The position numbers and the translations under genes are program-made. Below are positions 18,063-26,870 of a stretch of 64,000 nucleotides of DNA, one piece after another. Under the pieces are notes generated by a model. That model searched no databases. It saw only the letters and a program-made list of their open reading frames with translations, and was not told where the DNA came from. Source of the stretch: NORP110 sp051251595. GTDB taxonomy: Bacteria; Pseudomonadota; Alphaproteobacteria; Rhodobacterales; Rhodobacteraceae. The stretch's first letter is position 1, and every line of letters begins with the position of its first letter. The stretch lies in contig JBPOFA010000005.1 of assembly GCA_051251595.1 (NCBI GenBank), positions 1 through 64,000 of the forward strand, read 5' to 3'.

Positions 18063-19637
18063 ATGTCAAAGATACTAAAAGGATTTCGGGCGTCTGCCCG
18101 GCGGGCCGCAAGGCCTATGGCGCTAACGCTGGCTGCTGCGATTTCCACCGTTGCAGTTTCTGCAGCAAGCGCGCAGGACAAACCGAATTTCTTGATCATC
18201 TGGGGTGACGACATTGGCGTTTGGAACGTCAGTGCATATAACCGCGGCATGATGGGGTACGAAACGCCGAATATTGATCGAATTGCCAATGAAGGCATGT
18301 TGTTTACGGATTCCTATGGTGAACAATCCTGTACTGCTGGTCGCGCGGCATTCGTTACAGGTCAAAGTGGCTTTCGGACAGGGCTACTAAAAGTTGGTCT
18401 TCCGGGTGCGCCAGAGGGCTTGCAAGACCGCGATTTGACCATTGCTGAGTTGATGAAAGACGAAGGCTACATGACCGGCCAGTTCGGTAAGAATCACTTG
18501 GGTGATCTGGATTCAATGTTGCCGACGGCACGCGGCTTTGATGAGTTTTTGGGAAACCTCTATCACCTGAACGCTGAAGAAGAACCTGAAAACGAAGACT
18601 ACCCAAAAGATCCTGCATTTCGGGAAAAATATGGTCCACGCGGTGTGATCAAATCTTCAGCCGACGGGCAGATCGAAGACACCGGACCTTTGACCAAGAA
18701 GCGCATGGAAACGGTCGACGAGGAAACCCTTGATGCCGCCATGAATTTCATGGAACGCGCCGTTGCAGCTGAAAAGCCGTTTTTTGTGTGGTGGAATTCA
18801 ACCCGTATGCACGTGATCACTCACCTAAAGGAAGAGTCGATAGGTGTTACTGGTCAGGGTGTTTATGCTGATGGTATGGTTGAACATGACGGACATGTGG
18901 GCCAGCTGTTGGACAAGGTTGATGAACTGGGTGTCGCTGACAATACCGTTGTTATGTATTCTACTGACAATGGGGCCGAAGTTTTTTCTTGGCCCGATGG
19001 CGGTACGACACCTTTCCGCGGCGAAAAAAATGAAAACTGGGAAGGTGGCTTTCGTGTGCCATTGGCTTTGAAATGGCCTGGTGTCATCGAGCCGGGTCAG
19101 ATTTCGAATGAAATCATTTCCCATATGGACTGGATGCCTACGTTCATGTCAGCGTTGGGCAAAACAAACATCAAAGAGGAATTGTTGACCGGAAAAACAG
19201 TCGGCAACAAAGAATTCAAAGTTCACCTGGATGGTTATGACTTTATGCCATATTTCCGCGGTGAAGCCGAGCAAGGACCTCGGCGGGAATTCTTCTACTT
19301 TTCTGACACTGGCGATTTGTTGAACTTGCGTTACGACGATTGGAAAGTGGTCTTTGCTGAACAACGCGCAGAAGGCTTTAACGTGTGGCAGGAACCCTTT
19401 ATTCCGCTGCGCGTGCCAAAGATCTTTAACCTGAGAATGGATCCATTTGAATTGGCTGATCACGTTGCCAGCGGTTACGACGATTGGCGTTTCCGCCGAC
19501 TGTTCTTGCTGATCCCCGCGCAGGAATACGTCGGAAACTTCTTAAGCACGTTTGTTGAATACCCGCCAAGTCAGACGCCGGGTAGCTTTTCAATCGATAA
19601 GGTATTGGAAAATATGCAAAAAGCGGGAACTCAATAG
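18063..19637 (+). CDS. Exported type I sulfatase (arylsulfatase family), copy 1
   Basis: A 524-residue sulfatase expected to hydrolyse a sulfate ester in the periplasm. An Arg-rich signal peptide ends at about residue 38 (SAASAQ). Metal and active-site elements are visible: WGDD (Asp49-50), the modification motif C90-T-A-G-R, GKNHLGD, MH in NSTRMH, and STDNG. Cys90 would become formylglycine; the motif has Ala where the classic signature has Pro. No maturation enzyme is encoded in this window. The ATG at 18063 is preferred since AAGGGG lies eight bases before it. A strong terminator follows. The natural substrate is unknown; in a marine organism sulfated polysaccharides or steryl/aryl sulfates are possible. 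Confidence 0.92.
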   Translation: MSKILKGFRASARRAARPMALTLAAAISTVAVSAASAQDKPNFLIIWGDDIGVWNVSAYNRGMMGYETPNIDRIANEGMLFTDSYGEQSCTAGRAAFVTGQSGFRTGLLKVGLPGAPEGLQDRDLTIAELMKDEGYMTGQFGKNHLGDLDSMLPTARGFDEFLGNLYHLNAEEEPENEDYPKDPAFREKYGPRGVIKSSADGQIEDTGPLTKKRMETVDEETLDAAMNFMERAVAAEKPFFVWWNSTRMHVITHLKEESIGVTGQGVYADGMVEHDGHVGQLLDKVDELGVADNTVVMYSTDNGAEVFSWPDGGTTPFRGEKNENWEGGFRVPLALKWPGVIEPGQISNEIISHMDWMPTFMSALGKTNIKEELLTGKTVGNKEFKVHLDGYDFMPYFRGEAEQGPRREFFYFSDTGDLLNLRYDDWKVVFAEQRAEGFNVWQEPFIPLRVPKIFNLRMDPFELADHVASGYDDWRFRRLFLLIPAQEYVGNFLSTFVEYPPSQTPGSFSIDKVLENMQKAGTQ

Positions 19638-19673
19638 ATCGTTAAGGCTGTAATAGTTGAGTTGAACAAAAAG

Positions 19674-19704
19674 AACCGCGTTGAGTTTCAGCGCGGTTTT
19701 TTTT
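19674..19704 (+). terminator. Intrinsic terminator after sulfatase 1
   Basis: AACCGCG (19674-19680) pairs with CGCGGTT (19692-19698), followed by an eight-base T-run (19697-19704). It separates the two sulfatase genes, which therefore probably have their own promoters. Confidence 0.88.
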
Positions 19705-19803
19705 AATATGAATTGAGCCACATTTTGCGAAGTATTGGCAAATCTGTGCGCTGCCTAACTACCGAATTACGTTGTCAATACTGTGATCAGCATGGAGTAC
19801 GAT

Positions 19804-21384
19804 ATGAAACCATTAAGTACCATAAAAATCTCATGGAAAACGATGAAGTTTAACAAGGCCTTAGCCAGCGCAGTCTCTGTATTGCTGTTGGCTGGCGCTC
19901 CCGCGCAAGCTCAGGAAAAACCAAATATCTTGGTGATCTGGGGCGATGATATTGGGCAGTCTAATATTAGCGCATACACGATGGGGCTAATGGGTTACCG
20001 TACGCCAAACATTGACCGCGTGGCGAAGGAAGGCATGATTTTCACTGATTACTACGGTGAGCAATCCTGCACAGCCGGACGATCTACTTTTATCATGGGG
20101 CAAAGCGTTCTTCGCACGGGGCTGTCCAAAGTTGGCATGCCCGGAGCAAAAGAAGGCATGCAGATTGAAGATCCGACAATAGCCGGGCTTCTCAAAGCCG
20201 AGGGCTATGTAACAGGCCAGTTCGGCAAGAACCATCTCGGCGACCAAGACGAGATGCTGCCAACAAACCACGGGTTTGATGAATTCTTCGGTAATCTTTA
20301 TCACCTCAACGCCGAAGAAGAGCCGGAAAATGAGGACTATCCTGACAATCCGGCATTTGCCGAGCGTTTTGGGCCGCGCGGCGTTGTTTCATCCAAAGCG
20401 GATGGAACGATCGAAGATACAGGCCCTTTGACGAAGAAGAGAATGGAGACCGTCGACGACGAAACTGTTGAGCGTGCTCTGAATTTTATGGAAAGAGCCG
20501 TCGCGTCAGAAAAGCCATTCTTTGTTTGGTGGAACGGTACGCGAATGCACTTTCGCACCCACGTAAAAGAGGAATTACGCGGTATTTCGGGGCAGGATGA
20601 ATATTCAGATGGGATGGTCGAACATGACCGTCACGTCGGAATGCTGCTCGACAAGCTTGATGAACTCGGCGTTGCTGACAACACGATCGTCCACTACTCG
20701 ACGGACAACGGCGTCCATATGAATACTTGGCCAGATGCTGGAATGACGCCATTCCGCGGTGAAAAGAATACGAACTGGGAAGGCGGTTGGCGGGTGCCAT
20801 CTATGGTTCGTTGGCCGGGCAAAATTGAACCCGGAAGTGTTTCCAACGAAATTATGCACCACATGGATTGGTTGCCGACTTATCTGGCCGCTGTCGGAAA
20901 CCCTGACATTAAAGAACAGTTGAAAGCTGGTGGTGTGGAAGCAATCGGACGCGTCTATAAAGTGCACCTGGACGGCTATAACTTCTTGCCGTACCTGACG
21001 GGCGAAGTTGAGGAAGGTCCGCGTCATGAGATCTTCTATTTTTCGGATGACGGTGATCTGACGGCTTTGCGCTACGATGACTGGAAGGCCATCTTTCTGG
21101 AGCAAAAGGCAGAAACAACCCTTCGCGCATGGATTGAGCCTTGGACTGTTTTGAGGGTTCCGTTGTTGTTCAATCTGCGCCGTGATCCTTATGAACGTTC
21201 CTATTCAACATCCAACACATATTACGACTGGCTGTTGGATCGTGCTTTCATTCTGCTGCCTGCAGCAGAATATGTCGGCCAATTCCTGGCTACATTTGAG
21301 GAGTTCCCGCCAAGACAAAAACCTGGATCTTTCACTTTGGGCGATGCAGTTGAGGCCATGACGAACCCGAAAGGGTCGAATTAA
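19804..21384 (+). CDS. Exported type I sulfatase (arylsulfatase family), copy 2
   Basis: A 526-residue paralogue of the preceding sulfatase, collinear over its whole length. It keeps WGDD (Asp48-49), C89-T-A-G-R, GKNHLGD, NGTRMH and STDNG. The signal peptide ends around residue 37 (GAPAQAQ). The ATG at 19804 follows GGAG (19794-19797) by six bases; an internal ATG at 19843 would give a shorter, more typical signal and is an alternative. Differences from copy 1 cluster in loops (for example TLRAWIEPW versus NVWQEPF), which may mean related but distinct substrates. Formylglycine maturation must come from elsewhere in the genome. Confidence 0.92.
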   Translation: MKPLSTIKISWKTMKFNKALASAVSVLLLAGAPAQAQEKPNILVIWGDDIGQSNISAYTMGLMGYRTPNIDRVAKEGMIFTDYYGEQSCTAGRSTFIMGQSVLRTGLSKVGMPGAKEGMQIEDPTIAGLLKAEGYVTGQFGKNHLGDQDEMLPTNHGFDEFFGNLYHLNAEEEPENEDYPDNPAFAERFGPRGVVSSKADGTIEDTGPLTKKRMETVDDETVERALNFMERAVASEKPFFVWWNGTRMHFRTHVKEELRGISGQDEYSDGMVEHDRHVGMLLDKLDELGVADNTIVHYSTDNGVHMNTWPDAGMTPFRGEKNTNWEGGWRVPSMVRWPGKIEPGSVSNEIMHHMDWLPTYLAAVGNPDIKEQLKAGGVEAIGRVYKVHLDGYNFLPYLTGEVEEGPRHEIFYFSDDGDLTALRYDDWKAIFLEQKAETTLRAWIEPWTVLRVPLLFNLRRDPYERSYSTSNTYYDWLLDRAFILLPAAEYVGQFLATFEEFPPRQKPGSFTLGDAVEAMTNPKGSN

Positions 21385-21397
21385 TCATAAACAGTTT

Positions 21398-21429
21398 CGC
21401 CCACCCAACTGGGTGGGCGATCATCTTTT
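21398..21429 (+). terminator. Hairpin between sulfatase 2 and the HAD gene
   Basis: CGCCCACCC (21398-21406) and GGGTGGGCG (21411-21419) enclose AACT, a perfect 9-bp GC-rich stem. TTTT follows only after six bases (21426-21429) and overlaps the leader of the next gene, so it may be a partial terminator or attenuator. Confidence 0.6.
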
Positions 21430-21447
21430 GTTTTGGTGGAAGTAACG

Positions 21448-22449
21448 ATGAAATTTACTCGAAACCTGTCAAGCTTTGGCATTGCCGTTTCTTTTATGAT
21501 GGCAAGCGCCCAAATTGCTTTAGCGCAGGATCCATTGCCGTCTTGGAATGACTCTGTATCCAAAACCAACATCATATCTTTTGTCGAAGATGTAACTGAC
21601 GAGTCCTCTGCCAATTTCGTGCCAGCCGAAGCCCGCATAGCGACATTCGACAATGATGGGACGCTTTGGTCAGAACAGCCGTTCTATTTCCAACTGGCGT
21701 TTGCCTTGGATCGCATAAAGGAAATGGCACCAGACCACCCGGAATGGGCCGACATGCAACCGTTCAAAGGCATTATTGAAGGCGACATGGACGCTATCAA
21801 AGAAAGCGGTCACGAGGGATTGCTTAAGGTCATTGCTGCGTCGCATTCGGGTATGACAGAGGCGGAGTTCAAGAAAAACGTAGAGGATTGGAACGCGACC
21901 GCGGTGCACCCGAAAACGGGACAACCTTACAGTCAGATGATCTACCAGCCGATGCTGGAAGTGCTGGACTATCTGCGCGCCAACGATTTCAAGACTTACA
22001 TTGTATCCGGCGGCGGAGTGCAGTTCATGCGCGCAATGAACCTGTCGGATTACGGTATCCCGCCAGAACAGATCATTGGGTCCAGCATTACAACTGAACT
22101 GGAAATGCGCGATGGTGTGCCGGTTCTTGTGCGCCAGCCGGACCTATTCTTTAACGATGACAAAGAAGGAAAGCCCATTGCGATATCCCGCATCATTGGG
22201 CGGCGTCCCATTGCTGCGTTTGGAAATTCTGATGGTGACCTGAAAATGCTTCAGTGGACCGATGCGGGTCCCGGTGAAACGCTGCAAGTTTTTGTTCACC
22301 ACACAGACGCCGATCGCGAATGGGCCTATGACCGGGACACTGCCATTGGTAGGTTTGACGAAGGTCTGGACATTGCAACTGACCTTGATTGGACGATCGT
22401 TGATATGAAGTCTGACTGGTCTGTGATTTATCCTTTTGAAGCCAATTAA
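21448..22449 (+). CDS. Exported HAD-superfamily phosphatase
   Basis: A 333-residue protein with a signal peptide ending near residue 26 (IALAQ) followed by a HAD fold. Motif I is FDNDGTLW (nucleophile Asp68, Asp70), motif II Ser is in TYIVSGGGVQF, and motif IV is AFGNSDGDLKML. A helical cap lies between. It should be a periplasmic phosphomonoesterase or related hydrolase. The ATG at 21448 has GGAAG ahead of it. It lies between sulfatase 2 (63-base gap) and moxR (16-base gap). Whether it dephosphorylates the same class of sugar esters as the sulfatases is inference. Confidence 0.87.
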   Translation: MKFTRNLSSFGIAVSFMMASAQIALAQDPLPSWNDSVSKTNIISFVEDVTDESSANFVPAEARIATFDNDGTLWSEQPFYFQLAFALDRIKEMAPDHPEWADMQPFKGIIEGDMDAIKESGHEGLLKVIAASHSGMTEAEFKKNVEDWNATAVHPKTGQPYSQMIYQPMLEVLDYLRANDFKTYIVSGGGVQFMRAMNLSDYGIPPEQIIGSSITTELEMRDGVPVLVRQPDLFFNDDKEGKPIAISRIIGRRPIAAFGNSDGDLKMLQWTDAGPGETLQVFVHHTDADREWAYDRDTAIGRFDEGLDIATDLDWTIVDMKSDWSVIYPFEAN

Positions 22450-22465
22450 GAAGTAAGGTGACGTT

Positions 22466-23440
22466 GTGACTGCACTGGACGACATTAACGAACTAAAAAC
22501 TCGGATGGCCGCTTCGATCATCGGTCAGGAAGACGTCATCGAAAAACTATTGATCGGGCTACTTTCAGACGGCAATTTGCTGGTCGAGGGCTTGCCCGGT
22601 CTTGCCAAGACCCGCGCGATCAAAAGTCTGGCAAAGAATGTGGATGCGGATTTTTCCCGCATCCAGTTCACGCCGGATCTGTTGCCAGCAGATGTGACCG
22701 GGACAGAGGTGTACTACACCAAAGACGGGCAGGGCGAATTCAAATTTGATCCCGGCCCGATTTTCGGCAACATCATTCTGGCCGACGAAATCAACCGTGC
22801 GCCGGCCAAAGTGCAGGCCGCTTTGCTGGAGGCGATGGAAGAACGTCAGGTCACCGTGGCCGGTACAACCCACAAGATGCCTCCGATGTTTATGGTGATG
22901 GCCACCCAGAACCCAATCGAACAAGAAGGCACCTACCCCTTGCCAGAGGCGCAGATGGACCGGTTCCTAATGCATGTCCGCGTCGATTATGGTGATGAAG
23001 CATCCGAGGTGAAGGTGATCCGGTTGGTGCGCGGCGAAGCCGACGACGCCAGCGCGGGAAAGAAGGAAAAACTTGAACCTTTGTCCCAAGACGTCGTGTT
23101 CAACGCCCGCAAAGAGATTGCAAAAGTGACGTCCAGTGAGGCGATCGAAAACTACATCGTCGATCTGCTTTTCGCGACACGTTACCCAGAACGCTATTCA
23201 GAAGAGCTGAAATCATGGCTAGAGGTTGGCGCAAGTCCGCGTGGGGGCATCGGTCTGGACAAATGCGCCCGCACCCTTGCCTGGATGGCTGGCCGCGATT
23301 TCGTAACGCCGGATGATGTCCGCGCCGTGGTTCACAACGTGTTTCGGCACCGTCTGGTCCTGAGTTATGAGGCCGCAGCCGAAGGCATTACAGCGGATCA
23401 TGTGATCAAGGAAATCGTCAATCAGGTTGCAGCACCTTAG
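22466..23440 (+). CDS. MoxR-family AAA+ ATPase
   Basis: A 324-residue ATPase with Walker A EGLPGLAKT (residues 41-49), Walker B IILADEINRAPAKVQAALLEAMEERQVTV and sensor region MATQNPIEQEGTYPLPEAQMDRF. MoxR proteins act as chaperone-like remodelers, commonly with VWA-domain partners, and several are encoded just downstream. Translation starts at GTG (22466) with AAGGTGA ten bases before. It opens a tightly packed gene set through BatD. Confidence 0.93.
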   Translation: MTALDDINELKTRMAASIIGQEDVIEKLLIGLLSDGNLLVEGLPGLAKTRAIKSLAKNVDADFSRIQFTPDLLPADVTGTEVYYTKDGQGEFKFDPGPIFGNIILADEINRAPAKVQAALLEAMEERQVTVAGTTHKMPPMFMVMATQNPIEQEGTYPLPEAQMDRFLMHVRVDYGDEASEVKVIRLVRGEADDASAGKKEKLEPLSQDVVFNARKEIAKVTSSEAIENYIVDLLFATRYPERYSEELKSWLEVGASPRGGIGLDKCARTLAWMAGRDFVTPDDVRAVVHNVFRHRLVLSYEAAAEGITADHVIKEIVNQVAAP

Positions 23441-23467
23441 GGCTTTGGGCAAAGGAAGGCGCACGAA

Positions 23468-24400
23468 ATGACGGGTGGCGCATATACGGACCTGAACAGC
23501 TTGATCGCCCTTAAACACCAGGGGCAGGGCTTTTCGTTTTTGCCAAAGCAACCCATCCACAGTTTGCTGGCGGGGCAAAAGGCCTCTAAGCTGCGTGGGC
23601 GTGGTTTGAATTTTGAAGAAATCAGAACCTACCTGCCGGGCGACGACATCCGCAACATTGACTGGAAGGTCACAGCGCGGATGCGCACGCCCCACACGCG
23701 TGTTTACACCGAGGAACGGGATCGCCCCACATTGCTGGTGGTGGATCAGCGTGTGAACATGTTCTTTGGCAGCAAACGCGCGATGAAATCCGTCGCCGCT
23801 GCCGAGGCTGCCGCACTTGGCGCGTGGCGCGTGGTGGATGCGGGCGACCGTGTCGGGGCGATTGTCTTTAACGACACGGACACCAAAGTCATTCGCCCAC
23901 GCCGCAGCACAAAGACGGTTATGCAAATCCTGGAATCTGTCGTGGGGCAGAACCAGGCCCTGAGCACGTCGCCAGAGCTGGTTGGCCGCCCAGAGCAGCT
24001 CAACGAAGTTTTGAGAAAAGTCACCCAGATTGCCAAGCATGATTACCTTGTCTGTGTGCTCAGCGATTTTGATGGGGCCGATGACCAAACGCGCCGCTTG
24101 ATGACACGACTGGCGCAACACAACGATGTTTTGGCCGGTTTCGTGTTTGATCAACTGGAAACCGATCTGCCAGAGCTTGGGCCAGTTGTCGTGGGCGACG
24201 GTGCGCTGCAAGTCGAGGTGGATTCCGACGACAGCGCATTGCGGGAAAAATATCGGTCAGCCTACGAGACCCAGGTTGAAACGGCGCGGAAATTTCTGTT
24301 GCAACGCCAAATCCCAATCCTACCAATTGATGCGGGTCTGCCCGTGGCCCAACAGTTGCGCAAACTTTTGGGCAGCCGGCCCAAGGTGCAAAGCAGATGA
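23468..24400 (+). CDS. DUF58 domain protein
   Basis: A 310-residue cytoplasmic protein with the DUF58 signature RGRGLNFEEIRTYLPGDDIRNIDWKVTARM split across residues 43-72 (the central element is PGDDIRNIDW). DUF58 proteins are almost always encoded beside MoxR and carry a VWA-like fold. It has no membrane segment, unlike many family members. It lies 27 bases after moxR and overlaps the next gene by four bases (ATGA). Confidence 0.9.
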   Translation: MTGGAYTDLNSLIALKHQGQGFSFLPKQPIHSLLAGQKASKLRGRGLNFEEIRTYLPGDDIRNIDWKVTARMRTPHTRVYTEERDRPTLLVVDQRVNMFFGSKRAMKSVAAAEAAALGAWRVVDAGDRVGAIVFNDTDTKVIRPRRSTKTVMQILESVVGQNQALSTSPELVGRPEQLNEVLRKVTQIAKHDYLVCVLSDFDGADDQTRRLMTRLAQHNDVLAGFVFDQLETDLPELGPVVVGDGALQVEVDSDDSALREKYRSAYETQVETARKFLLQRQIPILPIDAGLPVAQQLRKLLGSRPKVQSR

Positions 24401-24897
24401 GCGCGCAGGAATCCGCAACAGAGATTTTCGGCTCTGACCGAATGTGGGGGCTAAAAGAACTGCCCGCCCCACCTGCCATCAGCTGGATGCCCCAGACATG
24501 GGGCTGGGCCATGGTCGCTGTCCTGGCGATTGCTGGTATCGCATGGTTGGTCTGGCAGCGCTGGAAATCCTATCAGGCGGATCAGTATCGCCGCGACGGG
24601 CTAGAGCGGCTGAGCGCCATCAAATCGAAGGGCGACGGGCTGCACGAGGTCCCACAGCTTTTGCGCGTGGCAGCACTTGGCGCAGGCGCACGGGCAGACG
24701 TGGCAAGCCTGCGCGGGGGAGACTGGATCAACTGGCTGAACGCCCGCTTGCCATCGCCTGTTTTTGAAGAGGCTGACAGCACCGTCTTTGACATGCTTGC
24801 CTATGGCGCCAAGGATGCCGTGGTGCCCGAAGCGCAAGCCAATCATATTCTGGAAGCCAGTGAAACCTGGTTGCGAGGGCACCGTGCTGAGCTTTGA
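24397..24897 (+). CDS. DUF4381 membrane protein
   Basis: A 166-residue protein with a short N-terminal tail rich in Pro (ELPAPPAISW), a single membrane helix at about residues 35-54 and a cytoplasmic helical domain. Position and form match DUF4381, a family known mainly from its place between DUF58 and VWA genes. It probably helps assemble the BatA/BatB membrane complex. It overlaps DUF58 by 4 bases and the VWA gene by 14. Confidence 0.8.
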   Translation: MSAQESATEIFGSDRMWGLKELPAPPAISWMPQTWGWAMVAVLAIAGIAWLVWQRWKSYQADQYRRDGLERLSAIKSKGDGLHEVPQLLRVAALGAGARADVASLRGGDWINWLNARLPSPVFEEADSTVFDMLAYGAKDAVVPEAQANHILEASETWLRGHRAEL

Positions 24898-25873
24898 TTT
24901 CCTCTGGGCCTTTGTATTTTTGCCTTTGCCGCTTTTGGTGAATTGGCTGTCCCCTGAATTCCGCGATGCGGGCGAGGCATTGCGTGCACCGTTTTTTGGC
25001 AGGCTGGTCGAACTGTCCGGAAAGACGCCGGAAACCGGTGCTGCTGTTGAACGCATGGGGGCACTACAACGGATTTGTGGTCTGTTGACCTGGGTGCTTA
25101 TTATCATCGCCTTGGCCCGACCCGTTTGGGTTGGGGACGCCATCGTGCGTGACGTCGCCGCGCGGGACATGTTGTTGATCGTGGATTTGTCCGGATCAAT
25201 GTCCGAAGAGGACTTTACAGACGCAAGCGGAAACAAGATCGCCCGCCTTGACGCTGTAAAAGAGGTGTTGGCCGAATTCATCGAACGCCGCGAAGGGGAT
25301 CGGCTGGGCCTTGCGATCTTTGGCGAGGCTGCATATCCGCAGGCGCCGTTCACCACCGATCATCAAACCGTTTTGCAGTTGTTGGATGAATTGCAGGTCG
25401 GCATGGCCGGGGCCAAGACCATGATTGGGGATGCTATCGGGCTGACCATCAGATTGTTTGAGGCAACCGACACGCCCAACAAGGTTGCGATCTTGCTGAC
25501 AGATGGCAACGATTCCGGCAGCCAGATGCCGGTAGAGCGGGCGGCGACAATTGCCGCTGAAAAAGGGATCACGATCTACACGATTGCCATGGGCGACCCG
25601 ACAAGTGTGGGCGAGAATGCGATGGATATGGACACGCTCGATTTCATCTCAAATGAAACGGGCGGGCAAAGCTTTCTGGCGCTTGACCGGGCCTCTCTAG
25701 AGGATGTCTATGCCCAACTGGACAAGTTGGAACCGCAGCTTCAGGAATCCATTTCCTACCGCCCACAGTTTGAATTGTTCTACTATCCCCTGGGCGTCAT
25801 GATGATCTGCAATCTATTGCTGGCGCTCTATATGCTGGCGCGATCCCGGCGACAAAGGCGGGCCCATGTCTGA
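24884..25873 (+). CDS. VWA-domain membrane protein, BatA-like
   Basis: A 329-residue protein. Helices at about residues 5-22 and 62-80 precede a von Willebrand A domain whose MIDAS is intact (DLSGSMS from Asp101, later Asp in ILLTDGNDSG). A C-terminal helix at about 300-320 is followed by RSRRQRRAHV. This is the BatA layout, with the VWA domain facing the periplasm. The start is the GTG at 24884, preceded by GAGGG and placing the first helix at the N terminus; the frame is open further upstream inside the preceding gene. It overlaps the next gene by eight bases. Confidence 0.9.
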   Translation: MLSFDFLWAFVFLPLPLLVNWLSPEFRDAGEALRAPFFGRLVELSGKTPETGAAVERMGALQRICGLLTWVLIIIALARPVWVGDAIVRDVAARDMLLIVDLSGSMSEEDFTDASGNKIARLDAVKEVLAEFIERREGDRLGLAIFGEAAYPQAPFTTDHQTVLQLLDELQVGMAGAKTMIGDAIGLTIRLFEATDTPNKVAILLTDGNDSGSQMPVERAATIAAEKGITIYTIAMGDPTSVGENAMDMDTLDFISNETGGQSFLALDRASLEDVYAQLDKLEPQLQESISYRPQFELFYYPLGVMMICNLLLALYMLARSRRQRRAHV

Positions 25874-26870
25874 GCTGGCTTTGGAAAATTTCCACTTTTT
25901 GCGGCCTTGGTGGCTGTTGGTTATCCCTTTTGCGGTGTGGCTGTATTTTATTTTGCGGCGACGCTTTAATGCTGCGGACCAATGGAAATCCGTCATTCAA
26001 TCCGACCTGCTACAGCACCTGACTGTTGCGGGAAGCAGCGATAAGTTTATTCGCCCCTACCAGCTGTTGACCGTCGCGTTGATCCTTGCCTCTGTGGCGT
26101 TGGCAGGGCCGACCTGGCAACGTGTCATCACGCCTTTCACCCAAGACAAGTCGCCCTTTATCATCGCCCTGCAAATGACCCCGACGATGTTGGCGACCGA
26201 TCAACAACCGACGCGGCTGGAACGTGCCAAACAAAAGATCCGGGACTTGTTGGACAAACGACAAGGCGCGCGCACAGCTGTCATTGCCTATGCGGGCAGC
26301 GCCCATCCGGTCTTGCCTTTGACGGATGATGTCGGGCTGATTGAGATCTATCTGGCCTCTATGTTGCCCGGCGTTATGCCTTTGGATGGGAATGATCCCA
26401 CAGCGGCGCTGACCCTGGCGGAAAACATGCTGGCTTCGGAAGACGCGGTCGGGACCATTTTGTTTATGACGGATGGCATAGATCGCACGGCCTCTGACAG
26501 TTTTGCCGAACATGCTGCGAATTCTGGGGATCAAGTCTTGTTTCTGGGCTTTGGCGGCGATGCCGAAAGCCCGATCAAAAGTGATGAGGCCGGGGGGCGG
26601 TCCTTCGGGCTGATCGATGGCAATGCTCCGCCGATTGACAGGGCTGGATTGGATGCTGTCGCCTCTGCCAGTGGGACAAGTCTGGTGATGGTCACGCCGG
26701 ACGATGCGGATGTCGACGCGATCATGCGGCGGATATCGACCAATTTGGTCAGCTCAATCGACGAAGATGAAAACCTGCAGTGGCGGGATTTCGGGTACTA
26801 CTTGATCTGGCCGCTTATGTTTCTGGTTCTTCTATGGTCGCGACGCGGCTGGACTGTGCGGTGGTTGTGA
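25866..26870 (+). CDS. Second VWA-like membrane protein, BatB-like, with degenerate MIDAS
   Basis: A 334-residue protein with two N-terminal helices (about 13-31 and 63-82), a VWA-like domain, and a C-terminal helix (YYLIWPLMFLVLLW). Where BatA has DxSxS this protein reads ALQMTPTM (residues 101-108), so the first metal-ligand triplet is lost, although FMTDGID is kept. The domain may therefore act structurally or as a heterodimer partner. The ATG at 25866 lies inside the end of the previous gene, and its stop overlaps the next start (TGATG). Confidence 0.87.
   Translation: MSELALENFHFLRPWWLLVIPFAVWLYFILRRRFNAADQWKSVIQSDLLQHLTVAGSSDKFIRPYQLLTVALILASVALAGPTWQRVITPFTQDKSPFIIALQMTPTMLATDQQPTRLERAKQKIRDLLDKRQGARTAVIAYAGSAHPVLPLTDDVGLIEIYLASMLPGVMPLDGNDPTAALTLAENMLASEDAVGTILFMTDGIDRTASDSFAEHAANSGDQVLFLGFGGDAESPIKSDEAGGRSFGLIDGNAPPIDRAGLDAVASASGTSLVMVTPDDADVDAIMRRISTNLVSSIDEDENLQWRDFGYYLIWPLMFLVLLWSRRGWTVRWL

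Noticed and set aside
18063..19637. Tat signal peptide on sulfatase 1
   Set aside because: There is an Arg pair at residues 13-14 but the surrounding residues do not fit the SRRxFLK consensus; I treat it as an ordinary export signal, while Tat export cannot be fully excluded.
23219..24211. A 330-codon minus-strand frame
   Set aside because: It is antisense to the end of moxR and to the DUF58 gene and its composition (His/Arg/Gln-rich, no motifs) is typical of a shadow frame.
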